A DNA stretch of 64,000 bases from the NCBI RefSeq assembly GCF_018446385.1, contig NC_056001.1:108602436-108666435 (forward strand). Direction: 5' to 3'. The notes beneath the pieces were generated by a model, which saw only the letters and a list, made by a program, of their open reading frames with translations, was not told the DNA's origin and made no database searches. Origin of the DNA: Zingiber officinale. Taxonomy: Eukaryota; Streptophyta; Magnoliopsida; Zingiberales; Zingiberaceae. This document shows, in pieces, positions 1-12,686 of the stretch (position 1 is the first letter of the stretch; each line of letters starts with the position of its first letter). The translations under genes and the position numbers were made by a program.

Positions 1-1266
1 TTGTTAACCACATGAATTTTTTTTTAATTTTATTATTCTCATTTTGTGTCGTAAGTGTATCGTAGAAACATGAACTGATATATTCAAGTGGACTAATGCA
101 TACTTGAACAAGCACGCGACCTCATGAACTGACGTCCACGCTGGAGCAGCTACGTTGTGGCAGACAGAAACACCATTGTAGGAACTTAATTACCCTTCCA
201 ATATTAACACCTCCGGGAGAAGTCGGTGATAATAATTTTAACTTACATTAAGGTGTAGCAGTTACTGGTCTGTAACTAAACCAACACAGACCACGTTCGT
301 CTGTATATTTATTGGAGGTGTCAAGGTTTGTAAAAATTTATTTCCAAACTATATTTCTAAGATGTTAATTGTACGAAATAGTGTGTTCGACCGTTGGGCG
401 TTGGCTACTTCAAAGTGTAGCAGCTATTTGGCCGGAACTGCGACAGAGTGTCGCATCATCTCTTAACAAGCTACCAGAAGGCAGAAAGTGTAGCAGCTAT
501 TAGGTCCACGTTGTAGCAGCTACAACATTATAGCTGCTACACCAATGTAGCAACGGATGGGGCCGGAGAAATGTAAATCTACTTAAGGTGATGATATAGC
601 AGTTACGGCTGACAAAAAACTTATAACTTATTGTTGTAGCAGTTACGGTTGTAACAAGTTACAAGTACTGCCAACTATCTGATGTCATTACTATGATTTC
701 TGTGAGGTATCTGGAAAAGGCGAAAAGCATACTAATTGTTTCCTTGTATATATTATGTAGGAGAGTAGATGCTACAAAGAGAATCTGAATCGACAGTAAC
801 CAATACACGAGTTGCATCTCCATATAGGGGGTAGCTGCTACAATGTCTATAAACTAATTCGAATTAAATGCTAAAGAAATCAGCAGCTCACGGTCGGTGC
901 CTTCTCCGAAAATGTGTAGCAACTAATCTATAGAAACTGCTACTGAGTGTATCAGCTAAGCTATAGAAACTGCTTCTCCCATCTTAAGTTCGACCGTTGG
1001 GACCGTCGCAGCTCCCCCCAACCTCACTGCGACATCTTGTTTCCGCCTTCGATTCTTTGACTTTTGTAAGTTATTTTGACTCTTCACTTTGGGAATAGGG
1101 TTACGACGGTAAGGGTTTAGATGGAATATTTTCGCCTTTTAGATTATCGTACTTATATCTTCGATCATATAACCATTTCCACAATCTAATATTTTAACAT
1201 AATTAGTCATCATCATTGATTGTAATTCATATATACAATCGGTCCTAAATATGTCATCCTCTAGCA
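1..1266. repeat. Left flank of the FAR1/MULE locus, rich in GTAGCAGCTAC-like motifs
   Basis: No coding region is visible. The stretch is dotted with direct and inverted variants of a GTAGCAGCTAC-like word, for example near 253, 416, 490, 520-550, 634, 830 and 915. The same word recurs on the other side of the transposase-like gene (3890-5600) and is not seen at such density elsewhere. Short motifs clustered on both sides of a transposase are typical of subterminal binding repeats of DNA transposons, which is my inference here. The element's left end is not recognisable and may lie outside the window. Confidence 0.5.
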
Positions 1267-3661
1267 ATGGCAGACACCTCTGAGGGTCCTCACCTATACA
1301 ATCCCCAAGTGGGGGAAGATCGAAAACCACAGATTGGGATGGAATTTCCATCATTGGAGGAGGCCTTCGCGTTCTATAATCAATATGCACGTGAATCCAG
1401 CTTTAGTGCAAGATTAGGCAACAGTAAGAAGAATAAGCGGACAAATGAAGTTGGATGGAAACAATTTGTATGCTTTAAAGAAGGACATACAGATGAAAAA
1501 CGAAAAAAAGTTGCTCAAGTTGACAGTGTAAAGGAAAGAGCACGTGGGGAAGTAAGGACTGGATGTAGGGCAAAACTATCACTTGTTAAAGAACAGACCG
1601 GGGCAAATTGGATTGTCACTAAATTCTTAGAAAGTCATAATCATCCACTCTCAACACCTTCGAAGGTGCATTTGCTCCGCTCATATCGCCATGTTTCTGA
1701 AGCCAAGAAAGTTTTGATGCAGCAATTTGCAGAAGCTAATATCCCAACTTATCAACAAGTGTGATTATTGGAGATAGATTCCGGAGGCCCTGAGTTTCTA
1801 GGTTGCACGGAACGGGATATTAGAAACTTTGAGAGAGAGTTAAGGGATGAACAAAAAGGAATTGACACTGAAACATTGATTGAGTTTTTTGCGACTGAGA
1901 AAGAGAAGAATTCCGTCTTTTTCTATGCTTATGAGATTGATTCAACAGGAAGATTCACTAGGTGTTTCTGGGCGGATCATGTATCAAGGAGGGCATACAG
2001 CGTCTTTGGTGATGCTGTTGTATTTGATACAACCTATAACACCAACAAATATGGGTTGATTTTCACACCTTTCATAGGAGTTAATCATCATCATCAGAGC
2101 ATCGTATTCGGTTGTGCCTTTTTAAGTGATGAGAAAACTGAGTCATTTGTTTGGTTGCTTACAAAGTTCATTGAAGTAATGCCTAAAGGTCCACCAACTG
2201 TGATTATCACCGATCAAGATCCAGCGTTGACCAAGGCCATTGGCCAGGTTTTACCTCAAACAGTGCATCGGTATTGTTTGTGGCACATACTCAATAAATT
2301 TCAAGATAAATTACCCCCCTTGGCTTTTCGCAACTACTATCAAACGATAAAGGATGTAATTGTTAACTCCTCATCCCCAGCCGAATTTGAGAAGACATGG
2401 GAAGAAGTTATCAGGTGTTCTGGATTGGAGAACAATGATTGGTTAACATTGATGTATGAAATAAGACAAAGGTGGGTCCCATTATTTTTTAACCATGTTT
2501 TTTCTGCTGAAATGTCAAGCAGTCAGCGATCTGAAAGCTCACATTCATTTTTCAAGAAGTATGTATCACATAAGAACTCATTGATGGATTTTATCACACG
2601 TTTTAATAGAGCATTGCGACACCAACGACACAATGAGTTAGTTGCCGACCATATTGATATGGTCGAGCAACCTAAGATTAAGACAAACTGGCCTATGGAA
2701 TATCAAATGGTCAGGGTGTACACCAAAAAAAATGGTTGGACTTTCAAAGTGAAATGACTGTGACTCTGTGAGTCATGGTTATTATGTGCAACAAGCATCT
2801 ATGGTTGGTGATTTAGTGGGTTACCATGTCATGAATTTTCAAAGTGGTTCATCTGTAAAGCCAAGGGTCCTCACACATGACAAACTTGCAGACTACATAT
2901 CGTGTAGTTATAGTAAATTTGAATTTGAGGGTATTACATGTAGGCATATGTTAGCATTTTTCCATATCAACCAAGTGTTTCTACTGCCTGATAAGTACAT
3001 ACTCAACCGATGGACAAGAAATGCCAAGGTGGGGGCAATCTATGACTTTGGTGCGCAAACTTCCATCGACACTCCAGATGCAAAGTTGATGGCAAGACAC
3101 TCTAGGCTATCCTATAAAGCTTCAGTAGTTATTGATGTTGCATCTTTAACTGATGAGGGGACAAACATGTTGGATGATCAATTCGATTGTATATACAGTA
3201 AACTTCAAGATCTTAACATTAGCAGTAAAAATGACAACCAAAGTCAAAGAAACCAAAGCATCGATGGGGGACCCTCTATTGTTGACCCTTCTTTGGTCAG
3301 GGCAAAGGGGTGTGGAAAATGATTGAAATCGTCAAAAGAGACAACAACCTCAAAAGCGAGGCTATGTCGTGGATGCGGTCACCGAGGTGTCTCACACGAC
3401 AAACGCAATTGTCCTTTACTGCAGCAGAGGTATGCGTCCATTAGTTATCGCCTTAGATCATACATATTTAGTTGCGCATATCAATTTATATCATCCAAAA
3501 ACAATATAGTAAATAACTATACGATTTCCAGATCAAATGCTACAGAGAAGGATAATACCAACGACGACGAATCGTATGAAGAAGATTTGACATCTCTAGC
3601 CGGTACAATCATGTTTTTGTGTACCTATATGACTCAATCTGGACGCATATTTATCTTATAA
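1267..3661 (+). pseudogene. FAR1/FHY3-related MULE transposase-like gene, disabled
   Basis: Conceptual translation shows, in order: an N-terminal FAR1 DNA-binding domain (WRKY-GCM1 zinc-finger fold, about 1340-1650); a MULE transposase core with the first two acidic residues in VFDTTY (2020s) and ITDQDPA (2210s) and a likely Glu in the SQRSESSH region (2520s); a SWIM zinc finger (CRHML, 2935-2960); and a C-terminal Cys-rich knuckle (CRGCGHRG, 3375-3420). A plausible intron runs 3430-3531 (GTATG...TTCCAG), followed by an acidic tail. The reading frame is broken. A TGA at 1762-1764 and another at 3320-3322 both lie in frame where an Arg codon is expected (CGA to TGA). An A-run of eight near 2723-2730 is one base short, and a second indel near 2751 moves the frame again. 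It may be a domesticated FRS-type gene or the transposase of a Jittery-like element. The motif-rich flanks favour the transposon. Confidence 0.85.
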
Positions 3662-4608
3662 TTTTTGCACTAATCTTGTAGGGTCTAACACCTTGCCCTT
3701 TCCGTTCTGAGGATAGGTACTACCACTCTCTAGTCTCTAAGTTGAAGAGAGTAATACAGGTGATCCTAGAGGTATTGAACATTGTGCAAAATATATCTGA
3801 ACATGCCCTCGAAATGTAAATGTTTTGACATTACTTTCTCAGGTAATTATATTAGTGAAATGTATGGGTGCTATAACATGTTATCCTCGTACTAAGTAGT
3901 TACTACATTTTGTAGCGGCAACTACCATATATTACTCTATTTGTAAACACCGAATTAAGTTATTGTTGCACATATCACTACTGATCCATCATTTCCACAT
4001 GGAGCGCATATTAGCTGCTACACTATATGGCAATTAGTGAGGATTAGCTTATATACGATGTAGAATCTAATTCGGTGACGTGACGTGATCTGCTAAGGCC
4101 ACACCGGTCACACGTATTAATACCAAATATATTTATACTCATTAAGAGCTGCTACACGAGGTAGCATGCTGCTACAACGTCTGACAATTTTACTAGCGGT
4201 AAGCACTACACACATACATCCAATAGATTATAATTTACTGAAACATGGAAGTTACTTACAAACTTTTTAAAGGTAAATAAAACAATAACAAATAAATACA
4301 AATTTGGGTAAATGCAACAAGTTGTGGAAGCTACATGTATATGTAAATGTTACAATGTGTGGCAGTTATTAGTCATAGTAGCTGCTACAACGCTTTGCAA
4401 ACCAAAGGGATTCTGATGCAGCATCACATATCACTTTTTTCAGCGCCTTTAAGCAATATGATATACAACTACAAACAGGTGTAGCAAGTTATTAGTCTAG
4501 GAAGCTGCTACACCGTGTAGCAGCAAACCTAAACACATGGCCCTGCAGAAGCATAAAAAATTTTAAAAAATTGTAAAAAATTTTAAATCTAATGTATATA
4601 CATGTTCC
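3662..4608. repeat. Right flank of the FAR1/MULE locus with GTAGCAGC motifs
   Basis: There is no ORF of substance. GTAGC/GCTAC words recur near 3905, 4011, 4146-4170, 4370 and 4477-4515, often as head-to-head pairs able to form short hairpins. They mirror the motif cluster left of the gene. Confidence 0.5.
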
Positions 4609-5610
4609 AATCATCCTGTAGCAGGAAAGACGCTGAAAGAGCGAAAAGTCATGCATCAAAAATAATTTTTCAATTAAGTTGATATGCACAATATGAAAAC
4701 TATGGCTAAAGTGTAGTGTTAATCTATGCTAGAAAATAGAGGGGCTAAAAATCCGACTAACCAAGTCAGCTGCTATAAGGTGTGGCAGCTTCATGCACAG
4801 TTAACTACTACACGTTGTAGCAGCTTCCTCCCCATAAAGCTGCTACACCTTGTAGCAGCAAAATGAAAGTCCATCGGAGAGCAGGCGGTTGGTGCAGCTG
4901 ACCTTTCACTTTCCCGGCAGGGGCCCAAGTGGTCAGCCGGACGACCTTCGACGAAAACGAGGGAGACGGAGGGAGCGAAGGAGAGAGAATTCCAATCAAT
5001 CTGTAGTAGGAAAGGCGTTGAAGCAGTGAAATTTTTTTTTAAGAATAATTTCTGAATCGGGTTGATAAAGACAATATGAAAACTATGGGTACCGAGTACG
5101 TTAATCTCTGCTAGAAAATATCAAGGTAGCTGCTACAAGGTGTGGCAACTTCATGCACAGTTAACTGCTACACGTTGTAGCAGCTTCCTCCCCATGAAGC
5201 TGCTACACCTTGTAGCAGCAAAATGAAAGTCCACCGGAGAGCAGGCGGTTGGTGCAGCCGACCTTTCACTTTCCCGGCAGGGGCCCAAGTGGTCAGCAGG
5301 ATGACCTTCGACGAAGACGAGGGAGACGGAGGGAGCGAAGGAGAGAGAATTCTGATCAATCTGTAGCAGGAAAGGCGCTGAAGTAGTGAAAAAAATTTTT
5401 AAGAATAATTTTTGAATCGGGTTGATAAAGACAATATGAAAACTATGGGTACCGAGTACGTTAATCTCTACTAGAAAATATCAAGGTAGCTGCTACAAGG
5501 TGTGGCAGCTTCATGCACAGTTAACTGCTACACGTTGTAGCAGCTTCCTCCCCATGAAGATGCTACACCTTGTAGCAGCAAAATGAAAGTCCACCTGAGA
5601 GCAGACGGTT
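4609..5610. repeat. Tandem repeat, about 360-bp unit, 2.7 copies
   Basis: Three successive copies start near 4609, 4991 and 5352; the last two starts are 360 bp apart and the third copy is cut short near 5610. Each copy has an A/T-rich part, the phrase AAAACTATGG, a block of paired GCTGCTACA and TGTAGCAGC words that fold on each other, and a GC-rich segment around GCAGGCGGTTGG. Copy 1 carries an extra ~30 bp near 4740. The array lies inside the right motif-rich flank of the transposase-like gene. Confidence 0.85.
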
Positions 5611-6230
5611 GTTGGAGTCGTTGTCCATCCAGGTCGTAGCATAAGTCCTTCCGACCTTCTACCACGACCAATCCAAGTCATATCCTACAAGCACGGTTTC
5701 ATCAGTCGTAGGTTGATGCAACGGTTAGAAATGGGAGCACAACCGCGGTGCATCTTTATACAATTATTACAGCTATTTTTATACCGATTTCACAAGGTAA
5801 TAACAGTGTGGATTAAGAAATTAAATTGGAGTGAGGTGGTAGGATATCACAGTAGACCTGCGATTGAAGACGCCGGAGCAACTTTCCAGCCGGGAGCGCG
5901 AGGGACGAGTTTCGACGGAGGGATCGAGGGAAGGGGGCGAGCAGCGAGCCAGACAAAAAATATTGAACTTTCCGGGGAAGCGTCAGGTCGCCCCGGAGGA
6001 CGGACGTCGAAGGGGACCGGGAGCGAGGGAGAGAGAGCGGCGAGGGAGAGGGAGGGAGAGAGAGAGAGAGCGGAGAGGGTGATTTTATTTGTTTTTTGGT
6101 AATAAGCGCAGGCGAAATTTTGAACAAATGTGAGAAAGGGAGAGAGTAACTTTTGTGGATTATTTTATTTGTAGTGAAATCGAGCTGTCGGTGCCACGTC
6201 TGCGCGTCGCTCATGATTGCGCACAAAGCG
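5611..6230. other. GC/GA-rich non-coding stretch
   Basis: This begins where the 360-bp repeat breaks off. It contains a purine-rich GA simple-sequence run (about 6020-6085). Overlapping open frames on both strands come from the biased composition and show no recognisable domain, so none is called as a gene. Confidence 0.5.
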
Positions 6231-6244
6231 TCGCCCAGGATAAC

Positions 6245-6255
6245 ATCTCTCTCTA

Positions 6256-6295
<40 letters not shown>
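6245..6295. repeat. (TA)n microsatellite
   Basis: A CT-rich lead-in is followed by about 20 uninterrupted TA dinucleotides (6256-6295). The DNA around it (6300-6690) is AT-rich with no gene. Confidence 0.95.
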
Positions 6296-6297
<2 letters not shown>

Positions 6298-6697
6298 ACA
6301 TGATTGAATGATCAAATATATATTATATAAATTAATTGTTAGTTTTTACCTATTATAGAAACTACATGCTAATTTCTATCATTATAAAAATTAGTTGTTA
6401 GTTTTTATATGATGAATGATCTTATATTTCGGACATACCGCCCATTTAATTTTAATTAGAAATGACGCATATTTAATTTTTTCATAAAATTATTATAATA
6501 AACACGAACAAACATTTTAAAAAATAAAATATAATGTATGTTAGGTATTTAATTCGGAAAGTTAGGTGTCCAACGGAATTCGATATTTTTTTTTTCTTCC
6601 GCTTTTGGTGAAAGACATTAATGCATATTTAATACGATTTTAAAGTCACAGGAGATTCATAATAAATACGGTACTTCTTTTCTAATTAACCTATAGG

Positions 6698-7462
6698 TAG
6701 GGTTGTAAATAAATAGAGTCAAGCCGAATTTTAAGGTGTTCAAATTTATTTAGAAGATAATCAAAGTCGAGTCGTTAAAATGAATCAAACTTTTAAAATA
6801 AATAATGACGGATCTAGGAGAAAGCAGGGTGTGCTTGAGTACCCCCTTGCTCCCGGAAAATTCCACCAATATGTTGTAGTCCGAGGGGTAGCGAGAAGGA
6901 AGACAAGCTCCAACTCCCTTCTTTGAGCACACTCTTCCTTTTTTGTCTGGATCCGTCACTGGAAATGAGTGTTTAAACTTGGCTTGATTTATTTTTTATG
7001 AGCTTGAGTTTGTTTGAAACTTGACTTGAGTTTGGTTGATTTAGATGTTATCAAGCTCTCAATTCAAACTTGGTTCGAGCTTGGCTTAAGTTTGGTTCGA
7101 GTTTGGTTCGTTTAAATATTATCAAGCTCTTAATTCAAACTTGTTTGATTGTTTGAAATTTTTAGTTATTTGATTGGTTATTAAGCTTGATAATATAAAT
7201 TTATTTATTTTATTTTATTATTTATTTAGCATATTGAAAAGAGTTTTATTAATGAATATGGTTCGTGAACATTGTTCATAAACGTTGTTCACGAACATTA
7301 ACGAACTGAACACATATGTATTCAAGCTTTTTTATTTAGCTTAACAAGTTATTCAAACTTATTTATTCAATTAATCTTATGTATATTAAATGAATATAGA
7401 TAAATTTTTACTAAATCGAATATTAAATTTATTCATGAATATTTAATTCATTTACGACCATA
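6698..7462. mobile_element. hAT-like MITE with 8-bp target duplication
   Basis: The left end TAGGGTTGTAAATAAAT and the reverse complement of the right end (TATGGTCGTAAATGAAT) match at 14 of 17 positions. The element is flanked by CCTATAGG (6690-6697) and CTTATAGG (7463-7470), an 8-bp duplication with one mismatch, which is the hAT signature. The inside is AT-rich with degenerate repeats of AAGCTTGGTTCGAG-like words and has no transposase. It is 765 bp long and is itself interrupted by a smaller inverted-repeat element. Confidence 0.7.
6806..6958. mobile_element. Small inverted-repeat element nested in the hAT-like MITE
   Basis: TGACGGATCTAG at the left end pairs with the reverse complement of CTGGATCCGTCA at the right end (11 of 12). 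The 153-bp interior is GC-richer than the surrounding MITE and lacks its AAGCTTG repeats. I could not find a clear target duplication, so the insertion reading is tentative. Confidence 0.35.
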
Positions 7463-9524
7463 CTTATAGGGAAAAAGGAAATGCGCCGTGGAAATTGTGC
7501 AGCAGTTAAATATTGTAAGTGGTTAATTTTCTTAATTTTAAGAACATTTGATGAGTTTTTTAAGCATTTAATCAATAAAAAATGTTGATAGAGTCTGACC
7601 TATCACCTCGTTTCCTATTTTATGGAAAAAGTCGGAAGAAAAAAACATGGCATTATCAATTATTTATTATTTTGATAGTTTAAAAATAGTACAATTAGGT
7701 ATTATCGATTGTTTTTTCAAAACAATAATTTATCCGAGGAGTAAATTAGAGAAAATTTTTTTATCATAATTTTAATTTTACATCCAATTTTCATGCCTAT
7801 AAAATTTTACTTCTACTCCTCCTATATATAAAATTTTATTTATTTCAATTCATTCATACAAATAACATTATCTAATTATCCTTCATATTTTTTAGTTAAA
7901 AATTTATAAAAATAAGTATAATTTTTTTTAAATTCAGCACTTTAAAATAGAATCGAGTATATTTTTAATCAAATTGAACACAGGCTTAATATAATTTTTT
8001 CTAAATTCAAAATCATTTAAAGAGAATCTAATATATTTTTCATGCATCTAATTGAACATAATTTAAAAAAAAATCTAATATATTTTTCATCCAATTGAGT
8101 TGAAAAAAAAGTCATGTTTAATTTAATAAAAAATATACTAGATTATAGTTTAATGTGCTAAATTTAAGATAAGTTATATTAATTTTTTAAAACTTTTATA
8201 TCTTAAAAATATAAGGGGTAATTATATAAATTGATGTCTATTATATTTGATTAAATAGTGGAAATAAAGTTTTTAGGATATAAAGACTGTATATAAAGTT
8301 TAAGTTATGATTAGGGAGTGCAATGTAAATTTTACTTATACGAGTCGAATATATTAAAAAAAACTATATAAAGGACTATTTTTTTTTTCTAAAAAAGATT
8401 ATAAGACAATTGATGTTCAATTCGTATGGCTAAAGGGAAAGAGATATTTGGAAAACATATATGCTTTCTTGGTAAAGAGCAAAGTAGAAGGGGTCAATTG
8501 GATATTCTACCTAGGTCAACTCGTGATATACTACATGAACATCGTGCAAAACGGGATCCGTCCAACGCCTTCCATTCCACAGCTCTCCTTTCCGATCCCA
8601 AGTGGTTGTTTACTAGGAGTGACAGAAATAAAATAATCCTTAATTTTTTTTTAAAAAAAATGAATCGTTGAATTTTATTTTACCATAAAAATGTATATAA
8701 ATTTGGGTAAAAATTATAGGAGCGCCCCACATTTTTTTGAAATTAAAATAGTATTCTACTTTAATATGTTATATAAGAGTATCTCATTCTCCAATAAAAT
8801 GACATAGATACCTCTTTGACATGTGTATACATTTGATTACAAAATACTGTATTTTTTTAATCTAAATTTTATCATATTATAACAGTTATAGGAACGTAAT
8901 TACTACAACTATAATATTTGTAGTAACTATGAATCCACAACAATTGTAATATTGTAACAACTAAGAAATTATAGTTAATGCAACTACATTATTAGTTGTA
9001 GCAGTTACAAATCAATAACTATTACAATTACAATTCGTGTACAAAGAGGAATCAAGAATTGAATTTTTAATTAGAAGAAGATTGATAATTTTATAAATAA
9101 GTTGCTTGGCTAGAAACACTAAAATCTAAACTCATAAATCTTAAAATAAATAAGTCAACTAGTCAATGGACTTTTATTGAGTTAATGGACTTTTGTTGTG
9201 TGTATGCTACATGTTTCAAGTGCTTCAGTGAGTAATTAAATAGTCTTGATATATCTATCTCTAATTTGATGAGATAATTAAGACAACTTATTTCATATCT
9301 GGAATATATTTTTCATATCAAATATCTCCGTAACACTACGAAGAAAAATATTAAAACAACTCCTACGTTTCCAGTGATTCAATAATTAATTAAATAATTA
9401 TAATGTATTAAATTTATGACTTTTAATTCTAACTGCTGTAATATAATTTTACTATTTAATTATAATAATTATGATTTTATAGCTGCTAAACATAATTTAT
9501 TACTCTAGTTATGATTTTACAATT
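7463..9524. other. AT-rich intergenic DNA, no gene seen
   Basis: Long A and T runs occur throughout. A short open stretch at 8426-8671 has no recognisable protein signature. Words resembling GTAGCAGTTAC reappear at 8880-9020 and 9430-9500, perhaps decayed relatives of the motif family near the left edge. Confidence 0.5.
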
Positions 9525-9529
9525 ATTAC

Positions 9530-11691
9530 TGTTAGAAATTTTGGACCGTAAAAATCACTTTTTCGCGTTACGGAAACCCCAATTCTCATGCCACCGGATC
9601 CGTGCGAAGTAAAATTTTCGAAAAATATTACGAGTACGAGTTTCTTATGCTAGTTCTAAACTAGATCTACAAAGAGAAGGAATTTACCCTCGATGCGATA
9701 CCTTTCGCAATCCCGCTCGTCCAACGGATCGTCGGATCTCGAGATCGTTAAGTGTACGATCCTCTAGAAGTATCCACACGATCCTCTCATTCTCCTCTCC
9801 CTCTCCTCCTCCTTGGCCGAACCATCTAAGGTGCTAGCACACCTTTGTTTGGTCTTCTCCACGCATCGAGGGTAAATTCCTTCTCTTTGTAGATCTAGTT
9901 TAGAACTAGCATAAGAAACTCGTACTCGTAATATTTTTCGCGTTGCGGAAACCCCGATTCTCATGCCACCGGATCCGTGCGAAGTAAAATTTTCGAAAAA
10001 CATTACGAGTACGAGTTTCTTATGCTAGTTCTAAACTAGATCTACAAAGAGAAGGAATTTACCCTCAATGCGATGCCCTTCACAATTCCGCTCGTCCAAC
10101 GGATCGCCGGATCTCGAGATCGTCAAGTGTACGATCCTCTAGAAGTGTCCGCACGAACAAACTAGGTGGAGAAGACCAAACAAAGGTGTGCTAGCACCTT
10201 AAATGGTTCGGCCAAGGAGGAGGAGAGGGAGAGGAGAATGAGAGCAAGGAAGAAGATGGAATGAATACCTTGAATTGCATTCACTTGCAATTCAAATGTG
10301 GCCGGCCACTATTGGAGTTGTAACCTCCATTCTCATTTAATGTGGCCATTAAAGAGGAGATTTGTAATCTCCATGAGATGACACACACATGTGCTAGTCT
10401 TAATGATGTGACACATCATCATTGGTTCTCCTAATGTCAACTCACAAATGAGGCGGCAAATGGTCAAGTCAAACTTGACCAAATCTCTCTCATTGTTGAT
10501 CTAATCTAACCATTTGATTCAAACCAACTTAATATAATGAATCTAATTCATTTAATTAAATTGATTCAATGAGTCATAATCTAAATTAGACTCATTGAAC
10601 ACATGAATCAACTCGAATCCAACTCAATTAGTTCAATTAGGATTACTCTTAATCTAATTTGATTCATCACATGAATCTAATCCTCTTGGTTCATCATATG
10701 AACCTAATCTTCATTTAATTGTCCTTTGTGTGTGACCCTATATGTTCTTATAACGTTGGCAATGCTCTTAAACTAATTTAGAAGCATAAGTAATGAGCGG
10801 TATCTAGCAACACATCATTACTATCCAAGTTATAAGAATATTGAGATCCAACATCACCTTGTGACTACTAATTGTGACTCTTCACAATATATGACATTGT
10901 CCTTCTATCCTAGACATCTAGATTGATCAATGTGAGACATAGACCGTGTCATCCTCTAATCAATCTAAATCTTGAACTCCAAGTAGACTCACTCAATCAA
11001 ATGAGCTCAATATCTCATATTGACTCATTTGAGCATGACCATGCATTTCGTGGTCTCACTCTATCAAGAATATCGATGTCGCTCCCGTCATATAAGAGGG
11101 ATAGATCCCATCTACATCACTGAGGCATAATTCGTTACATACCCAGTAATCGCCTTTATAGTCCACCCAGTTACGGGTGATGTTTGACGAAGCCAAAGTA
11201 CTTGACTCCTTATGTAGGGATCCATCGTGACTTCAGGTCCAAGGACTAGTAGTCATATTAATAGTCACATGAGAAAGTATATGACACTCATATAATGATC
11301 CATGATACTTTTCATGGCGGGTCATTCAGTATACATTCTCCAATGCATACCCATGTGTCAACTTGATATCTCCATATCCATGACTTGTGAGATCAAATCA
11401 TCGAGTTGACCTACATGCTAGTCTCGTTGCATTAACATTATCCCTGAATGTTAATACTCGACTAGGAATGATTAAGAGTAATATTCCCTATATCATCTCA
11501 CTATCGATTCAACCAATCGATTGATATAGGTGAGAACATTCTACTCAAAGACGCTACTATACTTAATTATTTGACACCAATACAAGTAAGTATAATAACC
11601 AAAACAAATGTCTTTATTAATATATAAGAATATGATACAATGAGTCTATACAACAATCATCAAATGATTGACTCTAGGGCTCTAACTAACA
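9530..11691 (-). mobile_element. Solo LTR (2162 bp) with perfect 5-bp target duplication ATTAC
   Basis: The element starts TGTTAG and ends CTAACA. ATTAC stands immediately before (9525-9529) and after (11692-11696). There is no primer site, gag or pol between the ends. On the minus strand an AATAAAG signal near the start supports a minus orientation. Inside, 9563-9780 is repeated directly at 9937-10155, and the piece between them (about 9781-9935) is an inverted copy of neighbouring LTR sequence, part matching 9630-9700 and part matching 10160-10245. An ordinary LTR has therefore undergone an inverted duplication. Confidence 0.85.
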
Positions 11692-11696
11692 ATTAC

Positions 11697-12686
11697 AATG
11701 TGATTGAATTTATATAAAAAAATAAGTGGCGGCAAAAAGATGAATACGTTCACCTCTAGTATCTTCGTCAATGCGCCCCAAGATAAATCATAGACAACTA
11801 CTAATTTTTGGAATAATGACTTGATAATTTAAAATAAAAAAATTGGGAGTATACATATAGTGCGTTAGAAGAGTATCTGTATTATTTTATAGGGGAATGT
11901 ATACTTGCCCTATAAATTTGTACGGTCGAATTGAACGTCAAAGTGAAAACTTTCTGATATTTTTTTTGGTTCAAGCTTCAGCCTTTCCCTCCCTCGCTAA
12001 TAAATTCACGCTCTTCCTCCCACTTTCCTCGCTCCCTCGCACTCCACGTGCGCGCTCTCTCTTTTACCTCCGTGGGAAACGAAAAGGATTGAGGAAGCTG
12101 GGGGGCTTCATTTATTCGTTTACTTGAAAGGAGGGGAAATTATTTTTGACTTGGAAGAAAGGTAAAAAGACAAAAAGACCCTTCATTTAAGTATCATTCG
12201 ATCGAAGATGCTTTCTTTCCTTGACGTTAGGTGGAACCAAACTTGGTTATGGAGTAGCAATAAAAGCTCTTTATTTATTTTTTTTTTTAATTTTCATCCT
12301 TGTTGATTATTAATCACTATTCACTACGTGTTGTCTCCACGAGCTGGTACATAATATTTACATTGATATTATTATAATAATAAATCATAGGGTTTTTCAT
12401 ATTTAATTTATCTCCCTTTCCAATGGTAAATTAGTAAAAAACTCTGAAGTGACGACCTCTATTGTAATTAATCATTATGTTTCCTCCTGCAGGTCGGTTA
12501 AAGTTTTCCTTTTGTTTTTTCCCTCAGGTAAACATTGTCGATGAATTTCTTTCTCCTCTCCTTTCCCTCGACTTCAGGTAAACGTAGCATAAATTCATGC
12601 CCTTGGCCTTCTTAAATAGTGCGCACCGCCCTCCGTTCTCACTCACGCCCCTCAGCCTTCGTCGCTCTGTTTCGAGCACTCGCTCC
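11697..12686 (+). other. Upstream region of KASII
   Basis: This is AT-rich up to about 12540, then turns CT- and GC-rich just before the KASII start, as plant 5' leaders often do. No clear TATA box could be fixed. A tetrapyrimidine-rich patch lies at 11985-12060. No independent gene is supported. Confidence 0.4.

Noticed and set aside
5813-6226. Overlapping ORFs on both strands (up to 137 aa)
   Set aside because: Composition is dominated by a GA/CT-rich run; the predicted proteins are Ser/Pro or Arg/Glu low-complexity with no domain.
8426-8671. Two overlapping ORFs of 62-81 aa
   Set aside because: No recognisable domain, AT-rich surroundings, no splice context; likely chance.
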